A stretch of 64,000 nt of DNA from Polaribacter sp. Hel1_33_78. Lineage in GTDB: Bacteria > Bacteroidota > Bacteroidia > Flavobacteriales > Flavobacteriaceae. Each line of letters starts with the position of its first letter. Positions within the stretch are counted from its first letter, which is position 1. The position numbers were made by a program, and so were the translations under genes. Positions 52,977-61,343 of the stretch are shown piece by piece. Below the pieces are notes generated by a model, which saw nothing but the letters and a program-made list of their open reading frames with translations, had not been told where the DNA came from and did no database searches. The DNA lies in the NCBI RefSeq assembly GCF_900106075.1, contig NZ_LT629794.1, forward strand, positions 806,001 to 870,000, in the 5' to 3' direction.

Positions 52977-54533
52977 ATGACAAAAAAACTAATAATAATC
53001 TTCGCTTTCATTTTTAGCTTGCAAGGATTTTCACAAAAAGAATATTTAGGAGATGGACCTTATTCTCAATTAATCATAAGAGGTGTAATGTTAATAAATG
53101 GAGATGGTTCTCCGCCCCGTGGGCCAATGGATATTGTTGTCGAAAACAATAAAATTGTAGACATGCAAATTGTTGGTTACCCAGGTGTAAAAATTAATGA
53201 AAAGAAAAGACCAATATTAAAAAAAGGGGGCAAAGAATTAGATGCAAACGGAATGTATTTGTTACCAGGTTTTATAGATATGCATGGTCATATTGGTGGC
53301 GAAGCCCAAGGAGCTAATCCAGAATATGTTTTTAAATTGTGGATGTCTCATGGAGTTACAACCGTTAGACAACCAAGTGGGCGTAACGCAATTGAACTAA
53401 AACGCCAAAGTGCTGAGAATAAAATTGTAGCTCCAAGAATTTTTGAATATACTGGCTTTGGTTCGGGAAGTAAAAAACCAATTACAACTGTAAAACAGGC
53501 GAAAGAATGGGTTAGGTTGAATGCAGAAAATGGAGCTGATGGAATTAAATTTTTTGGAGCAGAACCAGAAATAATGGCTGCTGCAATTGAAGAAAATAAA
53601 AAATTGGGATTAAGATCTACTGCCCATCATGCACAATTAAGTGTTGCACGATGGAATGTTCTGCATTCCGCTAGAGCAGGGATGACATCAATGGAGCATT
53701 GGTATGGATTACCAGAAGCATTATTTAATGACAGAACCATTCAAAACTATCCTTTAGATTATAATTATCAAAATGAACAACATCGTTTTGAAGAAGCTGG
53801 AAAATTATGGAGACAAGCTGCAAAACCTTACTCTGACCATTGGAATAAAGTAATGGATGAATTATTGAGTTTAGATTTTACACTAGATCCAACCTTTAAT
53901 ATTTATGAGGCTAGTAGGGATTTACAACGCGCAAGACGTGCGGAATGGCATGAAGATTATACATTACCTTCTCTCTGGAAATTTTATGAACCTAGTAAAA
54001 TATCACATGGGAGTTATTGGCATTATTGGGGAACTGAGCAAGAAGTTGAATGGAAAGAGAATTTTAAACTTTGGATGACTTTTGTAAACGAATATAAAAA
54101 TAGAGGAGGTCGTGTAACAGTTGGTACAGATTCTGGTTTCATTTATCAATTATATGGTTTTGCATATGCAAGAGAACTTGAATTATTGCGCGAAGCAGGA
54201 TTTCATCCTTTAGAAGTAATACGAGCAGCGACCTTAAATGGTGCTGAAGCATTGGGTTGGGATCATAAAATTGGCTCAGTACAAATTGGGAAATTAGCAG
54301 ATTTTGTTATAGTTGAAGAGAACCCTTTAGTCAACTTAAAAGTTTTGTATGGAACAGGTGCAATTAAATTAACAAAAGACAATGAAGTGGTTCGTGTTGG
54401 TGGTGTAAAATATACTATTAAAGATGGTATTGTATATGATGCAAAACGATTATTAGCGGACGTAAAAAGAATGGTTGATAAGGAAAAAGTAAAAACGAAT
54501 TGGAAGTTGAAACAGCCTGGTATTAAGGATTAG
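52977..54533 (+). CDS. Exported amidohydrolase-family protein
   Basis: 518 residues with a signal peptide (LIIIFAFIFSLQGFSQ). The metal-binding motif FIDMHGHIGGEA places His103 and His105 of HxH. HHAQLSVARWN and SMEHW supply later His residues, and VTVGTDSGF near 380 is the catalytic Asp region. The C-terminal GSVQIGKLADFVIVEENPL is the typical composite-barrel end. Prolidase or imidazolonepropionase-like hydrolysis is likely; the substrate is unknown. Coupled with the M14 peptidase upstream, so peptide-derived products are plausible. Confidence 0.85.
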   Translation: MTKKLIIIFAFIFSLQGFSQKEYLGDGPYSQLIIRGVMLINGDGSPPRGPMDIVVENNKIVDMQIVGYPGVKINEKKRPILKKGGKELDANGMYLLPGFIDMHGHIGGEAQGANPEYVFKLWMSHGVTTVRQPSGRNAIELKRQSAENKIVAPRIFEYTGFGSGSKKPITTVKQAKEWVRLNAENGADGIKFFGAEPEIMAAAIEENKKLGLRSTAHHAQLSVARWNVLHSARAGMTSMEHWYGLPEALFNDRTIQNYPLDYNYQNEQHRFEEAGKLWRQAAKPYSDHWNKVMDELLSLDFTLDPTFNIYEASRDLQRARRAEWHEDYTLPSLWKFYEPSKISHGSYWHYWGTEQEVEWKENFKLWMTFVNEYKNRGGRVTVGTDSGFIYQLYGFAYARELELLREAGFHPLEVIRAATLNGAEALGWDHKIGSVQIGKLADFVIVEENPLVNLKVLYGTGAIKLTKDNEVVRVGGVKYTIKDGIVYDAKRLLADVKRMVDKEKVKTNWKLKQPGIKD

Positions 54534-54591
54534 GTTTCAGATTAAAATTATAATGATTAAGGTAGTAATTAATTAAAAAGATCAGATATAT

Positions 54592-54611
54592 ATTGGTTGA
54601 ATTCCACCAAT
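54592..54611. repeat. 20-bp near-palindrome downstream of the amidohydrolase
   Basis: ATTGGTTGAATTCCACCAAT is palindromic at 18 of 20 positions. There is no T run, so it is not a typical terminator. Role unknown. Confidence 0.3.
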
Positions 54612-54738
54612 CAAAATGCTGTTTTTTATTCCCTCATGGAGGTCAATAGATAAGAACTTTAAAACAAGAAAATAGATTTCATGCCTAAAAATATGGTGAA
54701 AAGTTAGACCAGAATTTAACTTTGATAAACTCCTATAC

Positions 54739-55926
54739 TTAATTGTTTTTATTTAAATAATTCGCTAAATATACACTTGTAGCTGCGCAAGCCTGTAATA
54801 GGTATCCACCAGTTGGAGCATCCCAATCTAACATTTCGCCATTGCAAAATTGATTGGGTATTTTTTTAAGTTCAAAATGTTCAGAAAGTGCAGTTAAATC
54901 AATTCCTCCAACTGTGGAGATTGCTTCATCAATGGATGCCATATTTATTATTTCTAAAGGAAATTTTTTAATGTTTTTTGCTAATGATGCTGTATTTAAA
55001 TAAGAATCTTTGGGTAGAGATATTTTTAATAAGTCTATTTTAGGAGCGCTCAGCTTGAGTTCTTTTTTTAAAATCTGTGTTGTATTTCTATAAGTAGATG
55101 ATTTTATTTTGGAATGAACTTTTTCTAATGTTAAGGAGGGTTTAAAATCGATAAAAATAGTTGCTTTTGATTTTGAAGATAACTGTTCTCTAATTTGCGG
55201 ACTCAATCCGTAAATAGCATTTCCTTCTAATCCAAACCTAGTAATAACGGCCTCTCCTTTTTGAATAATAGCGCTACAAGAAATAGCAATATTTTTTAGA
55301 GGAATTCCTTCGTTTTTTTCTATAAAATTAGGACTCCAATCAATTTTATATCCGCAGTTAGATGCTTGAAATGGTTTGGTTTTGATTCCTTTTTTAGAAA
55401 AAGTATCTAGCCAACTTCCATCAGATCCAGTGACTTTCCAGCTTCCGCCGCCTAGAGAGAAGATGGTGTAATCTGTTTGTAATGATATGTTATTAATAAT
55501 TGGGTTATTATGATTATCCCAATCAGAGAAAGTGTGCTCATATTTTATAATAACTCCTTTTTCTTTGAGATGTTTTAGAATTACACTCAGTACTTCAATA
55601 GGTTTAATTCCCTCTTTTGGGTAAACTCTTTTACTGCTCCCTACGTATGTTGGAATCCCAATTTGATCGAGCCAATTTCTAAAATCAGTATTGGTGAAAT
55701 GAAGCAGAGCTTTATCTAAAAAATCATTTGACGTGTAGCGTTTTATAAGCTGCTCAGTTGGTTCGGAATGCGTTAAGTTAAAACCACCTTTACCCGCAAC
55801 TAAAAATTTACGACCAACTGTTTTGTTTTTTTCATAGATGGTAATTTTAAATTTTTTAGCATCTAAAAAAGCAGCTAATAAAAAAGCTGATGGTCCACCA
55901 CCCAAAATAGCAATCTGTTTTTTCAT
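54739..55926 (-). CDS. HI0933/BaiN-like flavoprotein (TIGR03862 type)
   Basis: 395 residues. The FAD motif GGGPSA is at 8-13, followed by the family mark VGRKFLVAGKGGFNLTHSEP near 42-61. SKRVYPKEG and SLGGGSWKVTGSDGSW near 157-172 are also typical, and the C-terminal GEMLDWDAPTGGYLLQACAATS closes the FAD site. The family is a flavin-dependent oxidoreductase of largely unknown physiological role. Confidence 0.85.
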   Translation of the reverse strand: MKKQIAILGGGPSAFLLAAFLDAKKFKITIYEKNKTVGRKFLVAGKGGFNLTHSEPTEQLIKRYTSNDFLDKALLHFTNTDFRNWLDQIGIPTYVGSSKRVYPKEGIKPIEVLSVILKHLKEKGVIIKYEHTFSDWDNHNNPIINNISLQTDYTIFSLGGGSWKVTGSDGSWLDTFSKKGIKTKPFQASNCGYKIDWSPNFIEKNEGIPLKNIAISCSAIIQKGEAVITRFGLEGNAIYGLSPQIREQLSSKSKATIFIDFKPSLTLEKVHSKIKSSTYRNTTQILKKELKLSAPKIDLLKISLPKDSYLNTASLAKNIKKFPLEIINMASIDEAISTVGGIDLTALSEHFELKKIPNQFCNGEMLDWDAPTGGYLLQACAATSVYLANYLNKNN

Positions 55927-56268
55927 GACACAAAAATAGTTGTTGTTAAAATGTTTAAAACGGTTTTATAAAATTATTTTATTTATTCCGAGTAATCAGT
56001 ACCTAAAATAAAAGAAATAATATTAGAATCGTTGACTTTACTTTCTTGTTTAAATAAATTATTTTCAACTTGGTTTTTATCAGTTGTATAGGATTCGTTC
56101 CCCCTAATTACTCCAAGCTATAGGCGGATGTAATATTCAGTTTAATGCCTTATCTCAGATGTTAAGGGAGTTACATTTTTTAAAGTTTAGGTATAAACCA
56201 AGTCATTTTCTTATAACAAGCATCATTTGATTAATATTCATAATTTTGAGTACGGTTTGTACCCAATA
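55927..56268. other. 342-base spacer with a possible gene tail
   Basis: No intact gene. On the minus strand 55983-56117 stays open for 44 codons (NESYTTDKNQVENNLF, then KVNDSNIISFILGTDYSE, stop at 55983) but has no start codon. The 56095-56135 part is visibly richer in G+C than its surroundings. It may be the remnant of a gene or element disturbed when the flanking FAD monooxygenase gene arrived. Confidence 0.25.
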
Positions 56269-57726
56269 CTAGGCCTCTTTTTTATTTCGATACTTTCCTC
56301 TTGGAGCATTACCCTCATGAAGTATAATCTCGGAATGTAGTAACTGAGCAGCCTCTGCAGAGCTCTTCACTTTAGAAGCACTGCGGACTAGCATTTCTGC
56401 TTCAAATTCAAGTAATACACTTTTCCGAATTCCATTTTCTCTCCATTTAGATGCGGGTGTGCATCGTTTTGATATTCCTCGAGCCAATGACAAGGAATCT
56501 AACAATGCCTGATTTGCACCTTGACCTTTGAAGGGGCTCATTGGGTGAGCAGCATCGCCAATTAGCGTTACTTTAGTAGCATTTTCGAACAATTCTGGTT
56601 TGAGTAGTTCACGGTCATACACGGGATATCCGGAAATTTGTGCTTCGTTGGTAGCTGAAATAATCTGAGGAATAGGATTGTGCCACTGAGTTCTTCGACA
56701 CGCTTCTTCCTTAAGTGCTTTTGTTCCTTCGGTATTCAATTCTTTAGCTTCTTTTTCTGATAAAGGAAAACTAAGTTGCCACATTATTGAATCGGAGTCA
56801 TAGGGCATCATATAGATTCGTTCGTTACCATTAGCGGTTTGAAATACTGTAGCCGAATCTAGTAAAGAACTTTCAATACCCTCAAGATTCTTTAATGGAG
56901 AAATTCCTAAAATTACTATGCAACCGAGATAACGTAAAGGGCTAATATCCTCACCAATTAATAGTTTTCTAACGGTACTACGAATTCCATCAGCTCCAAC
57001 TATAAGGTCTGCTTGGGCGTTCTTTATCTCGTTTTTGACTTGAAAGTTTAGCGTTACACCTTCATTCTCAGATTCCTTAAAACTCAGTAATTGGTGCCCC
57101 CATTTTACAACATTATATCCACCGAGCTGCTCAAGCAGTGCTAAACGCAAAGATTGTCTAGCAATATGAATATTTGTGTGTCTTGGTGATTTTTTTGTTT
57201 CCGTTCGCCCCCATTTTCTAACTCCCCATTCACCGATAATTTTTCCATCAGTAGTGTGAACCACGTGTCTGGTTGAAGTTATTCCTTCTTTTAATTGGGC
57301 AATACCGAATCCTTTGAGGGCTTTACTTGCTTGTTGCAAAGTAAGTCCATAACCTTGAGATCGTGTATCGAAGCTATGGTCTCTTTCATAAAGCGTAAAC
57401 GGTATTCCGCGATGCAAACAGGCAACGGCTAGAGCCACTCCTCCAATGCCACCGCCAATAATAGCAACGTGTGGGTAGTTTTCTTTGTTTGGTAAAGATT
57501 GGCTAGCAGAATGAATCAAACCAGATCCTTTACATTTTAAGCAGGGATGTATTTGACCTATAGGTAGCTCGGGAGCCATTCCTTCGCAATCTGTTTTTTT
57601 AAATTGATTCAATGCAGCTTGATAATGTAGTCGAGTTTTCTTGCGGGGCTTCTTCCTTTTTTTGCCATCACCTTTACAGTTCTCACAAATTATCCAATAA
57701 TTCTCTTTACATTCTGTCTTTTCCAA
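56269..57726 (-). CDS. FAD-dependent aromatic-type monooxygenase with N-terminal CxxC module
   Basis: 485 residues. Residues 14-21 (CENCKGDG) and 62-69 (CLKCKGSG) are two DnaJ-like CxxCxGxG motifs that could bind one zinc, separated by a basic stretch. The monooxygenase starts near 85: AIIGGGIGGVALAVA (GxGxxG at 91-96), ADLIVGADGIRSTVRK (DG motif), and GDAAHPMSPFKGQGANQAL. This is the p-hydroxybenzoate-hydroxylase/TetX-like class. Base composition is visibly less AT-rich than in neighbouring genes, suggesting recent transfer. The substrate is unknown. Confidence 0.83.
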   Translation of the reverse strand: MEKTECKENYWIICENCKGDGKKRKKPRKKTRLHYQAALNQFKKTDCEGMAPELPIGQIHPCLKCKGSGLIHSASQSLPNKENYPHVAIIGGGIGGVALAVACLHRGIPFTLYERDHSFDTRSQGYGLTLQQASKALKGFGIAQLKEGITSTRHVVHTTDGKIIGEWGVRKWGRTETKKSPRHTNIHIARQSLRLALLEQLGGYNVVKWGHQLLSFKESENEGVTLNFQVKNEIKNAQADLIVGADGIRSTVRKLLIGEDISPLRYLGCIVILGISPLKNLEGIESSLLDSATVFQTANGNERIYMMPYDSDSIMWQLSFPLSEKEAKELNTEGTKALKEEACRRTQWHNPIPQIISATNEAQISGYPVYDRELLKPELFENATKVTLIGDAAHPMSPFKGQGANQALLDSLSLARGISKRCTPASKWRENGIRKSVLLEFEAEMLVRSASKVKSSAEAAQLLHSEIILHEGNAPRGKYRNKKEA

Positions 57727-57800
57727 CTGCTGTATCTTTTATCATTTTTTGGTTTTAATGAAATATAAATCTATTGTTTCTTGATGCACAGAAAGCCAAA

Positions 57801-58622
57801 CTACTTCTTCACAGCTATCATCATATGAGGACTAAAAGGCAATAAATATTCATCATTTTGTGTCAAGTTTTGCAACGCTTTTAATGTCTTAGACTTCTTT
57901 TTGTCTAACATATTTGCAAAATATTCATTGTCTAACCAAATCATTCCTTCGACTGCAAAAATATTTATAAAGTGGAGGTTTTGTTCTAAAAACTCTTTTT
58001 TTAAACCTTGAGGTTTATGGTAATACGCATCCGCCAATAAAAAAGGGAAATCTTTTGGCGCATCATGAAGTCCTGTTGTGAGTTCCTCTTTACACATATC
58101 AAAAAACGAATTGGCATGAATCATTCCATTCATTAAACCAACGACTGTTGAAGCTGTAGCGTTAATTGCAAAGCCTAAAATAATGCCGTCTTTTTTTAAA
58201 ACTCTCTTTGCTTCTCTGATTGCTGCAATTCTATCTTCTCTTTTTTGCAGGTGATATAAAGGACCATGTAAAAGTACCAAATCAGCAGTATTGTCTTTAA
58301 AAGGAATTTTTTTTGCTTCACCGATAGCAACAGAAAAAGGTTTCTTGAGTTTTTTAGCTCTATTTTCTGCTAGTTTTATATGTTTTAAAACTGGCTCTAC
58401 TAAATGAACAGTATGTCCGTTTTTTGCTAACCATTCTGCATATTTTCCCGTTCCACCACCAATATCAATAATTGTGATATTTGGTTTAGAAATATGTTGT
58501 TCAATTAGTTCTTTAATACGTTCAAATTCAAAAATTCCCATTCCTTTTTCAAGTCTGGTTTCTTCTGAAGCTTTGTTGTAAAAATCATCTAATTCTTTGC
58601 TGATAAGAGGTTTTTTTTTCAC
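57801..58622 (-). CDS. Class I SAM-dependent methyltransferase
   Basis: 273 residues. Motif I is IIDIGGGTGKYAEWLAKNG (glycines at 55-59), an acidic residue ends the next strand (HLVEPV), and ADLVLLHGPLYHL is motif II/III. It resembles UbiE/Coq5-like small-molecule methyltransferases. The substrate is unknown. The C-terminus EYLLPFSPHMMIAVKK matches the decayed fragment at 50183-50286, so a paralogue once existed nearby. Confidence 0.85.
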   Translation of the reverse strand: MKKKPLISKELDDFYNKASEETRLEKGMGIFEFERIKELIEQHISKPNITIIDIGGGTGKYAEWLAKNGHTVHLVEPVLKHIKLAENRAKKLKKPFSVAIGEAKKIPFKDNTADLVLLHGPLYHLQKREDRIAAIREAKRVLKKDGIILGFAINATASTVVGLMNGMIHANSFFDMCKEELTTGLHDAPKDFPFLLADAYYHKPQGLKKEFLEQNLHFINIFAVEGMIWLDNEYFANMLDKKKSKTLKALQNLTQNDEYLLPFSPHMMIAVKK

Positions 58623-58817
58623 TTTAAATATTTAAAGGATAAAAGTAATTAAATTAAAGTGATAAATAGTGTTGGATTGGAATTCTGAGGGCTTCTATAA
58701 TAAAAATATATTTTGATTGAGCGTATTTCACGCCGCTAACTAGTATGAATTTATTTTAAAATTAGATTTCTTGTCATTCATTTTTCACTATTTCGAAACG
58801 ACACCTGCAAAGAAAAT

Positions 58818-58848
58818 AGATTTCTGCTTTCGAGGGAAGAACAGAAAT
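58818..58848 (-). repeat. Degenerate hairpin repeat of the CGAAAGCAGGAATCTA type
   Basis: The minus strand reads ATTTCTG, then CGAAAGCAGAAATCTA, forming a short stem (ATTTCTG / CAGAAAT). It resembles a worn copy of the intergenic hairpin repeat TTCCTGCGAAAGCAGGAATCTA known from many bacterial genomes, here one substitution off over CGAAAGCAGGAATCTA. It lies just beyond the dienelactone hydrolase stop and could also act as its terminator. Confidence 0.4.
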
Positions 58849-58853
58849 GTAAA

Positions 58854-59744
58854 TTAACCTTTCAAATGTTTATTAAAAAAAGTGATCGTTCTTTCCCAAG
58901 ATAATTCAGCAGCTTCTTTATCAAATCTTGGTGTGGTATTGTTATGAAATCCATGATTTACATTAGCATAAAAATGAGCTTCATGCTCAATGTTGTTTTC
59001 TTTTAAAGCAATTTCAAAATCTGACCAACCAGCATTTACTCTTTTATCTAAGCCGGCATATTGCAATAATAAAGGAGCTTTAATTTTAACAACGTTTTCT
59101 TGCGAAGGTTGTCTTCCATAATAAGGAACAGCTGCAGCTAAATCAGGAATTTTAACGGCCATCATATTAGAAATCCATCCTCCAAAACAAAAACCAACAA
59201 CTCCCACTTTTCCGTTACAATCTTTGTGTGTTTTTAAGTAATTGTAGGCAGCAATAAAATCTTCTAACATTTCATTTCTATCTCTTTTCTTTTGCATTGC
59301 TCTCCCGTCATCATCATTTCCTGGATATCCGCCTAAAGGCGATAATGCGTCTGGAGCCAAAGTTACAAATCCCTCTAAAGCCGTTCTTCTACCGACATCT
59401 TCTATATAAGGATTTAGCCCTCTATTTTCATGTACAACTATAATGCCAGGTAGTTTTTTGGTAGTATCTTTTAAGATAGAAAATAATCCTTTTATTTTTT
59501 TTCCTCCTTTTGGAGAATCGTAAGTAATAAACTCTGATTTTAGCCTTGGATCATTTGATTTTACACTAATAGAGTCCAAATAATTTGGAGAAATAAAACT
59601 TAATAAAGCGGGCAGGGTGATTGCGCCAACAGCATATAGAGATAGCTTTTGAAGAAACTCTTTTCTATCCATTTTGTTGTGAGCATAGTCATCATATAAG
59701 TCAAACACCTCTTGACTAATGTCTTCTTTTTTAAGTTCCTTCAT
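58854..59744 (-). CDS. Dienelactone hydrolase-family protein, exported
   Basis: 296 residues. An N-terminal leader with a hydrophobic segment at about 35-51 (KEFLQKLSLYAVGAITLPALLSF) resembles Tat-type leaders in shape but lacks the Arg pair. The alpha/beta-hydrolase catalytic triad is Cys186 (GVVGFCFGGW), Asp233 (YAGLDKRVN) and His264 (NVNHGFHN), all as in dienelactone hydrolase. VVHENRGLNPYI supplies the oxyanion region. It is probably periplasmic. The substrate is unknown; the family covers lactones and esters. Confidence 0.87.
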   Translation of the reverse strand: MKELKKEDISQEVFDLYDDYAHNKMDRKEFLQKLSLYAVGAITLPALLSFISPNYLDSISVKSNDPRLKSEFITYDSPKGGKKIKGLFSILKDTTKKLPGIIVVHENRGLNPYIEDVGRRTALEGFVTLAPDALSPLGGYPGNDDDGRAMQKKRDRNEMLEDFIAAYNYLKTHKDCNGKVGVVGFCFGGWISNMMAVKIPDLAAAVPYYGRQPSQENVVKIKAPLLLQYAGLDKRVNAGWSDFEIALKENNIEHEAHFYANVNHGFHNNTTPRFDKEAAELSWERTITFFNKHLKG

Positions 59745-59907
59745 TTTGCTGAAATTTATGGGTTTTTAGATTTTCAACTAAGATAATTAAAAAAAAGGTA
59801 AAGCAAATTTAAGAGCAAATTTTGCAGTCTTATTTTTTGAAATTTTACTGTAAAGTTCGCTATCAAACTGGGGTTATTTTTTTAAAAATAAATATGGTAT
59901 AATAGAA

Positions 59908-59937
59908 TGAACCGTTTATGATTTTATAAACGGCTCA
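59908..59937. promoter_or_regulatory. 30-bp inverted repeat between the desaturase-like and hydrolase genes
   Basis: TGAACCGTTTAT and ATAAACGGCTCA are 12-base arms with one G-T pair and a 6-base loop. There is no T run on either side, so an operator or RNA stem is as likely as a terminator. Confidence 0.3.
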
Positions 59938-59971
59938 TGTCTCAATATATTTATTGTGTACTTGTTTTTAT

Positions 59972-60847
59972 TTATTTCTGACCTTTTTTAAACCCATATA
60001 GATTTTGAGCGATAAAAGTAGTTGGAAATTTATCATCACCTTTAAAGCCAATTTCTGCGTTTCCGCTATCTTCTGGAACGTAGTTTGTTTTAAAAATATA
60101 ATCCCAAAGACTAAGACTAATTCCATAATTCATTCCATTTCTTCCTTCCGGTACTTCATATGCATGATGATATAAGTGCATCACTGGATTATTTATTACA
60201 TATTTAAAGATTCCCCAAGTAATTTTAATATTGGCATGATTAAAGTGACCAATGGCAATGGTGATAAAATGAACAATATATGCTTGCTCAGGTTCAAAAC
60301 CACCAAGAATCATTACACCAAAAGTTTTTAGTGGTTTATAAAAAATGTTTTCCATCCAGTGGTATCTTAAATGCGCAGCAAAGCCCATTTCTTTTACACT
60401 GTGGTGCACTTTATGAAATTTCCATAAGAAAGGGTATTTATGCAATAATACATGGGTAAACCATTGAACGAAGTCAAGTATAATAAAGAATACCAATAAT
60501 TGTAACCAAGGAGCCCAATGTGACATATCGAAAATAACGAGACTTTTAGCAGTGATGTTAAATTCACCAAATAATATCCCTAAAATCTTGTAAACTCCGC
60601 TAATTACAATTGAGAAAGCGAAAAAATTAAAAAACATATAAAATGCATCTAACCAAAAATCTCTTCTAAATATAGCTTGTTGTTTTCTCCAGGGAAAGAC
60701 AATTTCTAAACCCCATACAAGCAGGGAGATTACAATAAGACCCCAGAAATAATTTGTGTACCAAGGCACTTCAAGAATTATGGACTTCCATGTCCAATCT
60801 GCCGTTCCAATAAAAGCATTTATAAATGCATCTAAATATTTTTCCAT
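59972..60847 (-). CDS. Sterol desaturase / fatty acid hydroxylase family protein
   Basis: 291 residues, four or more membrane helices, and the full di-iron histidine set: HVLLH at 132-136, HKVHH at 145-149, and HLYHH at 224-228 plus His201 and His204. Members hydroxylate or desaturate lipids at the membrane using O2. The lipid is unknown; carotenoid, fatty-acid and alkylglycerol enzymes share this fold. The start is 22 bases from the stop of the cytochrome gene upstream, so it is likely co-transcribed with the sulfite dehydrogenase genes. Confidence 0.87.
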   Translation of the reverse strand: MEKYLDAFINAFIGTADWTWKSIILEVPWYTNYFWGLIVISLLVWGLEIVFPWRKQQAIFRRDFWLDAFYMFFNFFAFSIVISGVYKILGILFGEFNITAKSLVIFDMSHWAPWLQLLVFFIILDFVQWFTHVLLHKYPFLWKFHKVHHSVKEMGFAAHLRYHWMENIFYKPLKTFGVMILGGFEPEQAYIVHFITIAIGHFNHANIKITWGIFKYVINNPVMHLYHHAYEVPEGRNGMNYGISLSLWDYIFKTNYVPEDSGNAEIGFKGDDKFPTTFIAQNLYGFKKGQK

Positions 60848-60869
60848 TTTATTTTAATTTTTAAATATA

Positions 60870-61343
60870 TTAATTTTTTAATGTATACCAGTCAATATTT
60901 GTTAAAATCATACGCCTACCTTTTGCAGTTGGAGGGTAATTTGTAACTAAATAGTTTACAATAACCTCTTGATTACTTCCTAAATCCCATAGGTTTTGTG
61001 TTTCTTGCATCCATTTAATTGTTGCATTCCAACTCTCAGTAGACATTTTATTTTGAACGACTAATTTTGCAGAATGGCAATTCGTACAATTATTAACAAC
61101 CGTCATTAAACCTTCTGCGTCTATTAAACCTGTTCTAATATGAATTCCATTTTCAATTTTATCTTCATCTTCAATAATAGTACTATATATAAGTTTAGAT
61201 TCTTTATTTCCAAAAATTGAAAATGAAGGATCGTATACCGCAAAAAGAAGTAAAACAGAAGCTATAAAGGAAAACAACATAGCTATATAAGCTGTTTTCT
61301 CTGCTTTTTTAATTTTTTTTTGAAACTCTTTATCATCTTTCAT
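60870..61343 (-). CDS. Membrane-anchored monoheme cytochrome c (SorB-like)
   Basis: 157 residues with one N-terminal membrane helix (about 19-36) and a heme-binding motif CTNCH at 86-90 (NNCTNCHSAK). Met100 or Met112 (KWMQETQNLWDL) may be the second ligand. Its ATG shares one base with the stop of the sulfite oxidase gene (TAATG), so translation is probably coupled. It should accept electrons from the SorA-type enzyme and pass them to the respiratory chain. Confidence 0.83.
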   Translation of the reverse strand: MKDDKEFQKKIKKAEKTAYIAMLFSFIASVLLLFAVYDPSFSIFGNKESKLIYSTIIEDEDKIENGIHIRTGLIDAEGLMTVVNNCTNCHSAKLVVQNKMSTESWNATIKWMQETQNLWDLGSNQEVIVNYLVTNYPPTAKGRRMILTNIDWYTLKN

